From the NCBI RefSeq assembly GCF_017161325.1, contig NZ_CP045670.1, forward strand, positions 2,349,367 to 2,413,366: a stretch of DNA of 64,000 bases, read 5' to 3'. The translations under genes and the position numbers were made by a program. Shown here in pieces: positions 46,626-56,091 of this stretch (position 1 is its first letter; each line of letters starts with the position of its first letter). Origin of the DNA: Treponema pedis. GTDB taxonomy: Bacteria; Spirochaetota; Spirochaetia; Treponematales; Treponemataceae. Below the pieces are notes generated by a model, which had not been told where the DNA came from, made no database searches, and saw only the letters and a list, made by a program, of their open reading frames with translations.

Positions 46626-47318
46626 TTATTTTCCGTTTATTTTATGGAAAATAAACATTCCGAAAACAGCTATAAGTCCTCCTGCGGCAAAAAATATAAA
46701 AGCAAGCATATAACGGTTTTCCGCAAATACCTTCCCTGCAACCGTAGAAGTAATAATTGAAGGTGTCCGGGCAAGCGTTGATATAAAAAGCCAATCCCTC
46801 ATTTTAATCGGTGTAAGAGCTGCCGTATAAGTAAGAAGGTCTTTAGGTGTGCCCGGGATAAAAAAGACTATAAAAGTTATAAGATTTAGCTTTTTCTTAT
46901 TTTGAAAAATCTTTACCGATTCTATTTTTTCAGGGGGAATAAACAGCTCTACAACAGGCCTTCCGAAACGTTTTACCGTTAAAAAAATTACCGCACTTGC
47001 CGCAAAAATTCCTACAAGACAAATTATACAACCTTCGATTGCACCGAAAGCATAACCTGCCCCCAATTCAAAAGGTTCTCCCGGTATTATAGCAAAAATT
47101 ACCTGAAAAAAAACCGCCGTACAAAAAAATAACCTGCTCAAAACAGGATTAAGTCTTACATACTCATGAACACGTTGCGCATTTGTTACAAAGTCAATTA
47201 TAGGTTTTCCCCAAAAAATATAAACAACAATACTTAACACAGTGAATAAAAACAAAACAAAAACGGCAATAATTTTCCGCTGTTTATCGGTAAAATCCTT
47301 ATGTAGTTTTCCGCTCAT
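46626..47318 (-). CDS. TVP38/TMEM64 (VTT-domain) family membrane protein
   Basis: 230 residues with about six hydrophobic segments and the family core AIIPGEPFELGAGYAFG (the F/GxxxGxxxG-type motif) and FFIPGTPKDLLTY. DedA/VTT proteins are linked to lipid scrambling and membrane homeostasis; the specific role here is unknown. Leaderless promoter with perfect consensus boxes directly before the ATG. Confidence 0.88.
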   Translation of the reverse strand: MSGKLHKDFTDKQRKIIAVFVLFLFTVLSIVVYIFWGKPIIDFVTNAQRVHEYVRLNPVLSRLFFCTAVFFQVIFAIIPGEPFELGAGYAFGAIEGCIICLVGIFAASAVIFLTVKRFGRPVVELFIPPEKIESVKIFQNKKKLNLITFIVFFIPGTPKDLLTYTAALTPIKMRDWLFISTLARTPSIITSTVAGKVFAENRYMLAFIFFAAGGLIAVFGMFIFHKINGK

Positions 47319-47324
47319 GAAGTC

Positions 47325-47353
47325 ATTATAATTACGTCATTACGGTCTGTCAA
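47325..47353 (-). promoter_or_regulatory. Perfect-consensus promoter giving a predicted leaderless mRNA
   Basis: Minus strand: TTGACA (47353-47348), 17 nt, TATAAT (47330-47325), then 6 nt to the ATG at 47318. Transcription should begin at the A of the ATG. This is the clearest example of the leaderless class. Confidence 0.8.
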
Positions 47354-47464
47354 CTCCATTTTACCGATTTTCCATATATCCGTTTTGACGGAATAAAACA
47401 AATAAACTCTGAGGTCCCTTATAAATTTTTTTTAATTATGTTAAAATATAAAGCGGAGGTATTT

Positions 47465-49066
47465 ATGGATTTCAGTAGAAGACTGCCTATAGGCGTACAA
47501 AGTTTTGAAGTTATGCGAAGCGATAAATTTCTCTATGTCGATAAAACGGAATTCGTTTACCGTCTCGTTAATTCAAGCAGGGTATATTTTTTAAGCCGTC
47601 CGCGCCGCTTCGGTAAAAGCCTCTTTCTTTCCACATTGGAAGCCTTCTTTTTAGGCAAAAAAGAATTATTTACGGGCTTAAAAATTGCGGAATCGGAAGA
47701 CGCTCAAAGCACCCCGTGGAAAAAATATCCGGTTCTCCGCTTTGATTTCAGCCCGAAAAATTACGAAACTGAAAAATCAATTTACGAGATTATCGATTCG
47801 AATTTATCGTCAATTGAAACTATGTATTCCATACCTAAAACAAAGAACGCTCCTGAAGACAGATTTAAATTTATTTTAGAAACCTTACATAATAAAACCG
47901 AAGAAAAGGCAGTCGTGCTTGTTGACGAATACGATAAACCTCTTTTACAAACAATGAATGTAAACGAAAAATTAAATGAAAAATACCGAAACGTTTTAAA
48001 AGCCTTTTATTCTGTATTAAAAAGCTGTGACCACGTTATACGCTTTGCCTTTTTAACGGGAGTTACCAAGTTCAGTAAGGTAAGTATTTTCAGCGATTTA
48101 AACAATTTAAACGATATAAGCTTAAAACCCGATTACTCGGGAATATGCGGAATTACTCAAAGCGAACTTGAAAATACTTTTAAACCCGAAATAGAAGTCT
48201 TGGCGGAAAGAAACAGGTTAAGCTATGAGCAATGTATAAAAACATTAAAACAAAATTATGACGGCTATTGTTTTGCGGACGGAACGGAAAATATGTATAA
48301 CCCTTTCAGCTTATTAAATGTGTTTGACGGAAAACAATTTGAATATTATTGGTTTGCAACGGGAACGCCTACATTTTTGGTAAATGCTTTAAAAGAGGCA
48401 AATTATAATATACCCGATTTGGACGGAAATGTGGAAATGGACGCCTCGGGATTATCGGATTACAGGGCGGGAAACGATTCTGCAATACCTATTTTATTTC
48501 AAGCGGGATACTTAACCATAAAGAGCTACGACAGTGATTATAAGATGTATAGGCTAGGCTTTCCCAATGATGAGGTAAGATACGGCTTTTTGCATAATCT
48601 TTTACCGGCGTATTCAAATTTAAATTTCGGGGATACGGCGTTCAGCGTAGTAAGTTTTACAAAAGACCTTAGAGCCGGGCGGGTGGAAGAGTTTATGCAA
48701 AGATTAAAGTCCATAATGGCGAGTATTCCCTACGATAATGTAAAGAAGGAAAGCGGAGAAAGCCTTGCATTAAGGGAGCATAATTTTCAAATATGCGTTT
48801 ATTTGGTGTTTGCCCTTATGGGACAGTTTGTAAAAACAGAAACGCATTGTGCAGGCGGGAGAAGCGATTGTACGGTGGAAACCGAAAATACGATTTATAT
48901 TTTCGAGTTTAAATTAAAAGGAAGTGCGGAGGAAGCCTTAAAGCAAATAATAGAAAAAAAATATGCTGAAGCATACAGGGCTGAAGACAAAGAAATAGTT
49001 TTAATAGGCGTAAGTTTTAATGCGGAAGAAAAAACGGTAGGAGAATGGCTTACGGAAAAAGCGTAA
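47465..49066 (+). CDS. AAA-ATPase-like / PD-(D/E)XK nuclease fusion protein (copy 2)
   Basis: 533 residues, the paralogue of the 2239 gene over its whole length. AAA part: PRRFGKSLFLSTLEAFFLG and VVLVDEYDKPLLQTM. Nuclease part near the end: GRSDCTVETENTIYIFEFKLKGSAEEAL, with Asp, Glu and Lys of the PD-(D/E)XK site. Unlike copy 1 it has a GGAGG ribosome-binding site 6 nt before the ATG at 47465; the longer frame start at 47438 is rejected. The two copies differ in how they start translation but not in domain plan. Biological role unknown. Confidence 0.86.
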   Translation: MDFSRRLPIGVQSFEVMRSDKFLYVDKTEFVYRLVNSSRVYFLSRPRRFGKSLFLSTLEAFFLGKKELFTGLKIAESEDAQSTPWKKYPVLRFDFSPKNYETEKSIYEIIDSNLSSIETMYSIPKTKNAPEDRFKFILETLHNKTEEKAVVLVDEYDKPLLQTMNVNEKLNEKYRNVLKAFYSVLKSCDHVIRFAFLTGVTKFSKVSIFSDLNNLNDISLKPDYSGICGITQSELENTFKPEIEVLAERNRLSYEQCIKTLKQNYDGYCFADGTENMYNPFSLLNVFDGKQFEYYWFATGTPTFLVNALKEANYNIPDLDGNVEMDASGLSDYRAGNDSAIPILFQAGYLTIKSYDSDYKMYRLGFPNDEVRYGFLHNLLPAYSNLNFGDTAFSVVSFTKDLRAGRVEEFMQRLKSIMASIPYDNVKKESGESLALREHNFQICVYLVFALMGQFVKTETHCAGGRSDCTVETENTIYIFEFKLKGSAEEALKQIIEKKYAEAYRAEDKEIVLIGVSFNAEEKTVGEWLTEKA

Positions 49067-49135
49067 ACTAAAATTGCAGCACTTACGGCTCAAACGATTT
49101 TAAATCCCCCTTGTTGTAATTTTATTATAAATGTG

Positions 49136-49153
49136 ATATTGTGCTTACAATAT
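49136..49153. promoter_or_regulatory. Inverted repeat upstream of ecfT
   Basis: ATATTGT (49136-49142), a 4-nt loop, ACAATAT (49147-49153). It overlaps a possible TACAAT -10 box about 30 bp before the ecfT start. It could be an operator or chance symmetry. Confidence 0.35.
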
Positions 49154-49179
49154 TAAATTAAGGGATTCTTCAATTTACA

Positions 49180-49899
49180 ATGAAAATTTTAAATTTGCGC
49201 TCCGCTCCGCAAGTAACTTTAACAATCTTGGTCTTATTTTTATTTTATCTTTCCGCTGTTAAGCATTTGGAAATTCTTATAATATGGCTTATAATAATTA
49301 TAGGTGTTATCCTTATTTTTTCCAAAGAAAAAATAAGGAATTTAAAATCGGTTTTAGGTGTTTTACCTTTTATAATTATGGTGCTCATACCGTTTTTTAT
49401 ACATGGATTTTCATGGGATTCTCTTGAGCAAAAAGAGTTCTCGGAAAAACTTATTATCCGTTTAATGTGCGCTATGATGAGCGTTTCATTTATTTCCGCA
49501 CGATATTCTTATTTATACCTGGTTGAAGGTGTTTTAAAATTAGGCCTTCCTAATTTTTTAAACCAAATCATTGCACTTACCTTTAGATACTTCTTTATGA
49601 TACGTGAAGATGTGGATAAAACCTCAAAAGCTATGAATGCACGCTGTTTCGATAATGCACCGTTTTTTACAAAACTTTCAAGCTATGGAGAAATGATAGG
49701 CGGCTTTTTTTTAAAATCCTCCGACCACGGCGAAAAGGTTTACAACGCAATGCGTTCCAGAGGTTTTACTGCGGAAAGTAAATTTAAAACCGAAAAAATA
49801 AATTCGCTACGGAATATTGCATATCTTATAATTTGTGCTGCAATTTTTATAGCTCTAACTGTTTTTGACAGATTTGCGGAGGTAAAATGGCTATTTTAA
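49180..49899 (+). CDS. ECF transporter T-component (EcfT/CbiQ type)
   Basis: 239 residues, four to five transmembrane helices, and the two coupling-helix motifs of EcfT proteins in variant form (AMNARCF and AMRSRGF), which bind the ATPases. It would couple ATP hydrolysis to an S-component such as CbiM (31812). It overlaps the ATPase gene by 13 bp. Metal or vitamin specificity depends on the S-component, so a nickel/cobalt role is inferred only from the CbiM gene elsewhere in the window. Confidence 0.85.
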   Translation: MKILNLRSAPQVTLTILVLFLFYLSAVKHLEILIIWLIIIIGVILIFSKEKIRNLKSVLGVLPFIIMVLIPFFIHGFSWDSLEQKEFSEKLIIRLMCAMMSVSFISARYSYLYLVEGVLKLGLPNFLNQIIALTFRYFFMIREDVDKTSKAMNARCFDNAPFFTKLSSYGEMIGGFFLKSSDHGEKVYNAMRSRGFTAESKFKTEKINSLRNIAYLIICAAIFIALTVFDRFAEVKWLF

Positions 49900-50672
49900 T
49901 TAAAGATTTATCTTATACATATCCCGACGGCAGACAGGCCCTAAAAAATGTAAATATGGAATTTCAAACCGGAAAAAAGACTGCAATTGTAGGTTTAAAC
50001 GGTTCGGGAAAATCAACCCTTCTTTATCATCTGAACGGAACAATACTGCCGCAAACGGGAAGCGTAAGCGTTTTAGGCGAAGAAGTTTGTAAAAAGAATT
50101 TAAATTCCATTAGAAAAAAGGCTGGGTTTTTATTCGACTACCCCGACCATCAGCTTTTTTTAACCACCGTTTATGAAGACATAGGCTTCGGATTAAAAAA
50201 TCTCGGGAAGGATAAAAACGCGACGGCTTCAGCTGTAGATAAAATTTTATCGGAGCTTAATATCGGCCATTTAAAAGATTACCCTCCGTATCAATTAAGT
50301 TTGGGGCAAAAAAAGATTTGCGCAATTGCAGGAATATTGGTAATGCAGCCTGAAATAATAATTTGCGACGAACCTTTTTCAGGTTTGGACAGCAGGGTAA
50401 AAGAAAATTTTAAAAATATTCTCGACGATTTTTCCGCAAAAGGGAAGACAATAATTTTTTCCACTCACGATCAGGAATTTTGTTATGAATGGGCCGATAA
50501 TATTTTTATTATGAATAAGGGCGAAATAATAGCCTCCGGCGAAACGGTAAATATCTTCAATAATAAAGAAATATTGGAAAAGGCCGGACTGGTTATGCCT
50601 AAACTTGCACGCCTTTTCGGAAACAGAAATCCGGCTCCCAGAAACGTAGAAGAAGCCTTAAATCCTGTGTAG
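49887..50672 (+). CDS. ECF transporter ATPase (EcfA/CbiO type)
   Basis: 261 residues. ABC cassette with Walker [19 protein letters not shown]-loop DYPDHQLF, signature [15 protein letters not shown] (LSGGQ variant), Walker [13 protein letters not shown] and switch STHDQEF. The [10 protein letters not shown]-loop region is typical of ECF ATPases. Only one ATPase is present, as in single-ATPase CbiMNQO systems. Start overlaps ecfT, so expression is coupled. Confidence 0.9.
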   Translation: MAILIKDLSYTYPDGRQALKNVNMEFQTGKKTAIVGLNGSGKSTLLYHLNGTILPQTGSVSVLGEEVCKKNLNSIRKKAGFLFDYPDHQLFLTTVYEDIGFGLKNLGKDKNATASAVDKILSELNIGHLKDYPPYQLSLGQKKICAIAGILVMQPEIIICDEPFSGLDSRVKENFKNILDDFSAKGKTIIFSTHDQEFCYEWADNIFIMNKGEIIASGETVNIFNNKEILEKAGLVMPKLARLFGNRNPAPRNVEEALNPV

Positions 50673-50700
50673 ATTTTTTTTATTTTTTCTATATTTCCTA

Positions 50701-50729
50701 TTGACATTATTATAAAAATACTATATACT
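50701..50729 (+). promoter_or_regulatory. Promoter of tRNA-Glu
   Basis: TTGACA (50701-50706), 17 nt, TATACT (50724-50729). Transcription would start about 23 nt before the tRNA. Confidence 0.8.
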
Positions 50730-50758
50730 CTCTTTTCGTCGGCTATGTGCCGGTTTAT

Positions 50759-50830
50759 GTCTCCTTCGTCTAGTGGTTAGGACATCGGGTTTTCATCCCG
50801 ACAACAGGGGTTCAATTCCCCTAGGAGATG
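50759..50830 (+). tRNA. tRNA-Glu (anticodon UUC)
   Basis: 72 nt, full cloverleaf: acceptor GTCTCCT with AGGAGAT, D-arm with AGTGGTTAGGA, anticodon stem TCGGG/CCCGA around loop TTTTCAT (anticodon TTC), T-arm AGGGG/CCCCT with loop TTCAATT, discriminator G. The first acceptor pair is G-U. CCA is not encoded and must be added by a CCA-adding enzyme. It is a single tRNA with its own promoter and terminator. Confidence 0.95.
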
Positions 50831-50836
50831 CTTTAG

Positions 50837-50877
50837 AAAAGCTCTGAAGTATTTTGTAAATCTTCAGAGCTTTTTTT
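50837..50877 (+). terminator. Terminator of tRNA-Glu
   Basis: AAAAGCTCTGAAG (50837-50849) pairs with CTTCAGAGCTTTT (50862-50874), followed by further Ts to 50877. Strong intrinsic terminator directly after the tRNA. Confidence 0.92.
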
Positions 50878-50981
50878 ATGTCTTTTTCCCTTTAAAAGAG
50901 GATTTTTTTGATAACGGCTAAATAAAGAAAATTATTAAGTTTTCCGTATATATTCCGAAACTCTAAATGCGGAGTTTTCAA

Positions 50982-51692
50982 ATGAGGAAGATAAAAAAGA
51001 AATTTATATTTTTTTTAGTTTCGGTATTAAGCATTATTTCCGTCTTTGCCGAACAGGATGAATATGTATACGGTCAACTTGTAGAAACTATATCTCGTGT
51101 AGGAATACCTAAAATTGAAGGCAGATATATAATATTTACCGCTTCAGGAAAAAGACATGCGGGGATTTCATTTGCCCATGAAGATTACAGGCATATCCAT
51201 TCCTTTAAAAAATTGGTTCGTTCCGATTTTCAAAGCGATGCCGAAAATCAAATTTTATTTTATATTTTTCAAATTCCTGACGGCATAGGAGAAATCCGCT
51301 ACAGACTTGTAATCGACGGCCTTTGGTCTTCGGACCCTGAAAACCCCGATTCGGTTTTCGATTATACTCATGGAATGAGCGTATCGGTCGTAAACGTTCC
51401 TTTTTATAAAGAATATAAAACTTCTATAGAAGGAAAAAACCTTGTAAGGTTTACATATATAGGAGAAGCAAAACAAAGAATAAAACTGGCGGGGACTTTC
51501 AATAATTGGGACCCTTTTATGTACGAAATGGAAGAGGTTGTTCCGGGCAGATATGAGCTTGCTTTAAATTTACCTAAAGGGACTTGGTTTTATGCCTATT
51601 TTTCGGGAAGTATGCAGCTGCCCGATTCTACAAATAAAAACTATGTTTATACTGCCGACGGCCGCAGGGCTTCGGTAATTACAATTCAATAA
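50982..51692 (+). CDS. Exported protein with a glycogen-binding-like (CBM48/AMPK1_CBM) domain
   Basis: 236 residues: signal peptide ([23 protein letters not shown]), an N-terminal region, and a C-terminal beta-sandwich of the AMPK/CBM48 type around residues ~150-230 ([37 protein letters not shown]). Proposed to bind glycan or serve as a structural domain. The ATG at 50982 has GGAG 8 nt upstream, so the ATG at 50967 is not used. The next gene, murA, follows 14 nt later. Confidence 0.82.
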   Translation: MRKIKKKFIFFLVSVLSIISVFAEQDEYVYGQLVETISRVGIPKIEGRYIIFTASGKRHAGISFAHEDYRHIHSFKKLVRSDFQSDAENQILFYIFQIPDGIGEIRYRLVIDGLWSSDPENPDSVFDYTHGMSVSVVNVPFYKEYKTSIEGKNLVRFTYIGEAKQRIKLAGTFNNWDPFMYEMEEVVPGRYELALNLPKGTWFYAYFSGSMQLPDSTNKNYVYTADGRRASVITIQ

Positions 51693-51706
51693 ACCGGAGA
51701 AATTTT

Positions 51707-52984
51707 ATGCACAAATACATAATTCAAGGCGGCTTTCCCGTTAAGGGAACAATTAAGGCAAGCGGCAATAAAAACGCGGCACTTCCCTGCATTGCGGCGG
51801 CTCTTCTTTCGGAGGAAGCCGTTATTTTAAAAAATATTCCCGAAATAGAAGATGTCTTTGTAATGCTTAAAGTGTTTGAGGCTTTGGGAGGCATAACCGA
51901 AAAACTTGAAAAGAATATTTTTAAGCTTCAAATGAAAAAAATCAAATCAAGTGAAATTCCTGAAGAATTGGCGGCAAAAATACGGGCATCTATCTTATTT
52001 GCAGGACCTCTTCTTGCAAGAACGGGCAAGGCCGTCCTTCCCCCTCCCGGAGGAGATGTAATAGGAAGAAGAAGACTGGATACTCACTTTTTAGCTCTGA
52101 CGGAACTCGGCGCAAGGGTTGAAACGGACCAAAATTTTTCATTTATTGCACACAAATTAAAGGGGTCGGATATGTTTTTAGATGAAGCTTCCGTTACCGC
52201 TACGGAAAATGCGGTTATGGCGGCTTGTCTTGCGGAAGGAACTACAATTATTACAAATGCGGCAAGCGAACCGCATGTTCAGGAACTTTGCATAATGCTG
52301 AATAAAATGGGAGCTAAAATTTCAGGCGTGGGCTCCAATATTCTTACTATCGAAGGAGTGGAAAAGCTGGGCGGTACGGAGCATAAAATAGGTCCCGATT
52401 ATATGGAAATAGGCTCATTTATAGGACTTGCAGCCGTTACCCGCGGACAGCTTAAAATTACCGATGTGGAACCTAAGGATATGCGTCCTCTAAAGGTGGC
52501 TTTCGGCAAGCTGGGTATAGGCTGGAGACTTGAAGGGTCAACTTTAACGGTACCTGACCAGCAGCGTATGCAGGTAAACTGCGACTTGGGCGGAATGATT
52601 CCTAAAATAGATGATGCTCCGTGGCCGGGTTTCCCTCCGGATTTAACCAGTATTATGACGGTAATTGCAACTCAAGTTGAAGGCACGGTTTTAATTCATG
52701 AAAAGATGTTTGAATCCAGAATGTTTTTTGTAGATAAACTAATAGGAATGGGTGCAAGGATAACCCTATGCGACCCGCATCGCGCAGTTATTTCAGGCCC
52801 CAGCGCCTTACACGGAAGCGAACTTGTTTCGCCGGATGTCCGCGCCGGTATGGCTATGGTGCTTGCCGCCTGCTGCGCCAGAGGTGAAAGCATTATACGC
52901 AATGTTTATCAAATTGAGCGCGGATACGAACATCTTGTAGAAAGGCTTCAATCCATAGGCGTAAAAATTACAAAAAAAGAATAA
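51707..52984 (+). CDS. murA: UDP-N-acetylglucosamine 1-carboxyvinyltransferase
   Basis: Catalyses the first committed step of peptidoglycan synthesis, adding enolpyruvate from PEP to UDP-GlcNAc. 425 residues, normal length. Conserved Lys22-Asn23 ([11 protein letters not shown]) and the catalytic loop are present, but the loop reads [12 protein letters not shown]: Asp117 replaces the Cys that is alkylated by fosfomycin in E. coli (Cys115). The same Asp occurs in other spirochaetes, Chlamydia and mycobacteria and predicts intrinsic fosfomycin resistance. GGAG ribosome-binding site; co-directional with the CBM gene. Confidence 0.97.
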   Translation: MHKYIIQGGFPVKGTIKASGNKNAALPCIAAALLSEEAVILKNIPEIEDVFVMLKVFEALGGITEKLEKNIFKLQMKKIKSSEIPEELAAKIRASILFAGPLLARTGKAVLPPPGGDVIGRRRLDTHFLALTELGARVETDQNFSFIAHKLKGSDMFLDEASVTATENAVMAACLAEGTTIITNAASEPHVQELCIMLNKMGAKISGVGSNILTIEGVEKLGGTEHKIGPDYMEIGSFIGLAAVTRGQLKITDVEPKDMRPLKVAFGKLGIGWRLEGSTLTVPDQQRMQVNCDLGGMIPKIDDAPWPGFPPDLTSIMTVIATQVEGTVLIHEKMFESRMFFVDKLIGMGARITLCDPHRAVISGPSALHGSELVSPDVRAGMAMVLAACCARGESIIRNVYQIERGYEHLVERLQSIGVKITKKE

Positions 52985-53003
52985 ATTTTGTCTTACAGGC
53001 AGA

Positions 53004-53027
53004 CTCCGTATTCAGTATAATACGGAG
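53004..53027. terminator. Hairpin between murA and radA (probable bidirectional terminator)
   Basis: Perfect 9-bp stem CTCCGTATT (53004-53012) with AATACGGAG (53019-53027), loop CAGTAT, between two convergent genes. No T-run follows immediately, so termination may be factor-dependent. Confidence 0.5.
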
Positions 53028-53066
53028 CCGAATTTAAAAAAAAGAATTAATCAGAAGCTAAAGTCT

Positions 53067-54455
53067 TTACGGTTTAAAGGCTTCTTTTATAACCGAGCTT
53101 AAATTTTCCGCAGTAAAAACGTTTTTTATATCAATATCAAAAGGCTCCGAATCGGAAAAAGGCGGCGAAAATACTTTTATAAAACCCATTCCTTGAGCGG
53201 TTTTAATACGCGGTTTTAGCCGCTTAACCGGTCGTATTTCTCCCGCAAGGCTAAGCTCTCCTATATAAGCTTCATTTTGTTTTGCAGGGAGACCTGTTCT
53301 TGCGGAATAAAGGGCCAAGGCTATAGCCAAATCGGCAGCGGGTTCACGCAATCTTATTCCGCCTGCAACATTTATATAAATGTCCTGGTCCGAAAACTGT
53401 AAACCTATTCTTTTTTCCAAAACGGCGGCTATGCGGCTTACTCTGGCGGAATCTATCTTATCTGAAAACACGCGGGTAACGGCACCTTTTGCGGGTACGG
53501 TTAAGGCTTGTATTTCCACCATAAAGACTCTTGAGCCTTCAAAAACGGGTACTGCCGCGGAACCTGCCGGAAGGGCTCCCGTTCTTCCAGTTATAAAAAG
53601 AGATGAAGGGTCTTCAATCGGTTTTAAGCCGAATTCGTCCATGGAAAAAATACCAAGTTCGTCAACGGAACCGAAGCGGTTTTTTAATGCCCGCAAAAAT
53701 CTTACATCATCTTCGGTACGTTCAAAAGAAATTACGGTATCGACTAAATGCTCCAACACCTTAGGCCCTGCTATATTTCCGTCTTTTGTAACATGTGCGG
53801 TTAAAAAAAGTACGCTGTCTCTCTCTTTTACCCAAGACACAAGCTCGTGAGCGCAAAGCTTTAGCTGATTAATCGTACCAGGAATTGCACCTGCATCTGC
53901 GGAATACATAGTTTGAATGGAATCTATGACTACAAAAACGGGGTTTACCTTATTTAAAACTCGCTCCACGTCTTCAAATTTACAAGTACATAAAAGTTCG
54001 ATATTTTTTAACGGAAGAGCCAGCCTGTCGGCTCTGGCACGTATTTGTCCGCCCGATTCTTCTCCTGAAACATAAAGCACCTTTTTTCCGCAAAAAGCTG
54101 CGGCTTGTAAAAGAAGAGTGGACTTTCCTATACCGGGCTCTCCTCCTATTAAAACGGCTGAACGCTTTACCGCTCCTCCTCCCAAAACCCTGTCGAATTC
54201 CGGAATACCCGAACTTAAACGCACTGCATCGTTTGCTTCAACGGATTCAAGCGGAATTGAAGACGCCCGTTTTGAAAATTTTTCGGCTGAAAGTCCTTCT
54301 CCCCCCCGTACGGAAGGCGTATAGTCTTCGTTAAGTGTAACTTCTTCAAATGTATTCCATTCCCCGCAATCGGGGCATCTTCCGAGCCAGCGGGGCTGAG
54401 TGTATCCGCAATTAGAACATTTAAAAGCGGTTTCTCCGGTTTTCTTTTTTGACAT
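53067..54455 (-). CDS. radA: DNA repair protein RadA/Sms
   Basis: RecA-related helicase-like protein that promotes branch migration in recombination. 462 residues from the ATG at 54455: zinc finger Cys13, 16, 27, 30 (CSNCGYTQPRWLGRCPDC); Walker A GGEPGIGKST at about 103-112; the RadA-specific KNRFGS motif; and a C-terminal Lon-protease-like domain (GGIRLREPAADLAIALAL). The 54470 start is rejected because the -10 box lies only 6 nt before the 54455 ATG. Divergent from the NYN-LOTUS gene. Confidence 0.95.
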   Translation of the reverse strand: MSKKKTGETAFKCSNCGYTQPRWLGRCPDCGEWNTFEEVTLNEDYTPSVRGGEGLSAEKFSKRASSIPLESVEANDAVRLSSGIPEFDRVLGGGAVKRSAVLIGGEPGIGKSTLLLQAAAFCGKKVLYVSGEESGGQIRARADRLALPLKNIELLCTCKFEDVERVLNKVNPVFVVIDSIQTMYSADAGAIPGTINQLKLCAHELVSWVKERDSVLFLTAHVTKDGNIAGPKVLEHLVDTVISFERTEDDVRFLRALKNRFGSVDELGIFSMDEFGLKPIEDPSSLFITGRTGALPAGSAAVPVFEGSRVFMVEIQALTVPAKGAVTRVFSDKIDSARVSRIAAVLEKRIGLQFSDQDIYINVAGGIRLREPAADLAIALALYSARTGLPAKQNEAYIGELSLAGEIRPVKRLKPRIKTAQGMGFIKVFSPPFSDSEPFDIDIKNVFTAENLSSVIKEAFKP

Positions 54456-54461
54456 AAATTT

Positions 54462-54490
54462 AATATACAAAAAGCCGTAAATTGTGTAAA
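54462..54490 (-). promoter_or_regulatory. Promoter giving a predicted leaderless radA mRNA
   Basis: Minus strand: TTTACA (54490-54485), 17 nt, TATATT (54467-54462), then 6 nt to the ATG at 54455. No Shine-Dalgarno sequence. Confidence 0.6.
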
Positions 54491-54558
54491 GGGATAATGT
54501 CTTAACATGGTATTCGGAAAGACTGTTAAGTTATAGGTAAAAGCTTATAACGGTTCTC

Positions 54559-54587
54559 TTGAATTAACACGCATATTTTATTATAAT
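54559..54587 (+). promoter_or_regulatory. Promoter giving a predicted leaderless mRNA for the NYN-LOTUS gene
   Basis: TTGAAT (54559-54564), 17 nt, TATAAT (54582-54587), then 7 nt to the ATG at 54595. With the radA promoter it forms a divergent pair of leaderless promoters in a 139-bp gap. Confidence 0.65.
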
Positions 54588-54594
54588 ACACTTT

Positions 54595-55539
54595 ATGGAA
54601 AAAAAATACGCAATTTTAATTGACGGAGATAATATTACACCGTCGTATCTTGAAGCAATAATTTCGGAAGTTTCAAAAGAAGGCGATGTTTTAATAAAAA
54701 GACTTTACGGAGACTGGACTACACCTAATATGAACGGCTGGAAGATATGGCTTGAAAAAGTTCCCATACGTCCCGTTCAGCAATTCAGAAACGGTCCCAA
54801 TGCAACCGATAATACCATAATTATGGACGCAATTGAATTGGCAAATACAAATCAGGGAATAAATGCGGTTTGTATAGTTTCCACGGATTCCGACTATTAC
54901 AGTCTTGCTTTAAAATTACGCGAGTATGGGCTTTATGTTTTGGGTATAGGAAGAAGGAATGCCAAACCTCTTTGGGTAAATGCATGCAACGAATTTAAAT
55001 ATATAGAAAATTTCGATGAAAGCTATGAATACGAAGCCGACGGTGCAATGGAAAAGAAAGCCGTTTCGCTTGAAGCTCTTATTTTTCATGCCTATAGAAA
55101 TTCGAAGATGACCGAAGAAGGCTGGGTAAGCCTTTCCGATTTGGGCAAATCCATTCGTAATTTTATGCCCGAATTCGAACCTCGCTCGTACAGTCATAAT
55201 ACTCTTCTCGAAATTATGAACGCCCTGTCGGATAATTTTGAAATAAGCTCGGACGGCAGAATTCCTCCCAATTATTGGATAAAGGCAATTGAAGAAAAAA
55301 ATCCTCATCCGAAAGTTATAGGAAAAGTAAAGCGCTTAATGGACCATTACGGAATAATAGAAAATGAAAAAGGAGATTTTTTCTTTTCATTTACAAACAT
55401 AGAAAAAAAATACAAAGACGATTTACTTACGGTAGGCTCTCCGGTAAAATTCAGAATTTTCAAAATGCCTAACCCTACGGGAGAAGCCTCATCGGACAGG
55501 AACGGAAAAGCTGCCGAAATAGAAATAATCGGGAATTAA
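54595..55539 (+). CDS. NYN-domain (LabA/DUF88-like) RNase fused to a LOTUS/OST-HTH domain
   Basis: 314 residues. The NYN domain (residues ~1-140) is a PIN-like nuclease: ILIDGDN (Asp10, Asp12), DNTIIMDAIEL and VSTDSDYYSLALKLRE supply the acidic metal site. A winged LOTUS-type domain follows (~150-240; LIFHAYRNSKMTEEGWVSLSDLGKSIRN) and is an RNA-binding fold, and a basic C-terminal end. It is a probable RNA nuclease with unknown target. Leaderless start. Confidence 0.85.
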   Translation: MEKKYAILIDGDNITPSYLEAIISEVSKEGDVLIKRLYGDWTTPNMNGWKIWLEKVPIRPVQQFRNGPNATDNTIIMDAIELANTNQGINAVCIVSTDSDYYSLALKLREYGLYVLGIGRRNAKPLWVNACNEFKYIENFDESYEYEADGAMEKKAVSLEALIFHAYRNSKMTEEGWVSLSDLGKSIRNFMPEFEPRSYSHNTLLEIMNALSDNFEISSDGRIPPNYWIKAIEEKNPHPKVIGKVKRLMDHYGIIENEKGDFFFSFTNIEKKYKDDLLTVGSPVKFRIFKMPNPTGEASSDRNGKAAEIEIIGN

Positions 55540-55542
55540 ATT

Positions 55543-56076
55543 ATGAATAAGATTAACTCTTACAATCCTGAAATAATTAAGTTTGCCGCATTAAAGCCTT
55601 GGCTGCGCTGGACGGCTCTTGTATTTTCCGTTTTAATTTTTAGCATAAATATTTCATCAATTAAGACGGGAGAGCACTCCATAACGGCAATGGTAATAGG
55701 AGCGGTATTCTTATTTGCTTCACTTTATGAAAATTCATGGCAGTTTAATTTAAATGAAAAAACGGCAGTATTAAAACGCGGGCTTATTTTTTTAGCGAAA
55801 AAACGTCTTATAAATTTTTCCGCAATTCACAGTATTACGGTTGATACTTTTAAACAGCCTGCACGCTTCGGAACCTTTACACAAATTTATATGAAACTTA
55901 CGGACGGGGAAACTATTATTATAGACCGTGATAAAACCAAGGCCTTACAAAGAGAAATAGAAAGAATTGCGGAAGTACAGGAACTGATAAGAAAAAACAA
56001 TGAACAAAAGGCGGAAGATTTTTTTAATGCCGTTGCGGCGGATATTTTAAACACCGATACGGAAAATAAATCATAA
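55543..56076 (+). CDS. Membrane protein with PH-like domain, hypothetical
   Basis: 177 residues: two transmembrane helices near the N-terminus (residues ~20-65) then a soluble beta-rich part (WQFNLNEKTAVLKRGLIFLAKKRLINFSAI) resembling bacterial PH-like (bPH2/YdbT) domains, and a charged helical tail. Function unknown. It begins 3 nt after the NYN-LOTUS stop, so it is in the same transcript. The stop is 15 nt before the 56092 gene. Confidence 0.7.
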   Translation: MNKINSYNPEIIKFAALKPWLRWTALVFSVLIFSINISSIKTGEHSITAMVIGAVFLFASLYENSWQFNLNEKTAVLKRGLIFLAKKRLINFSAIHSITVDTFKQPARFGTFTQIYMKLTDGETIIIDRDKTKALQREIERIAEVQELIRKNNEQKAEDFFNAVAADILNTDTENKS

Positions 56077-56091
56077 AAACGGAAATACTGA

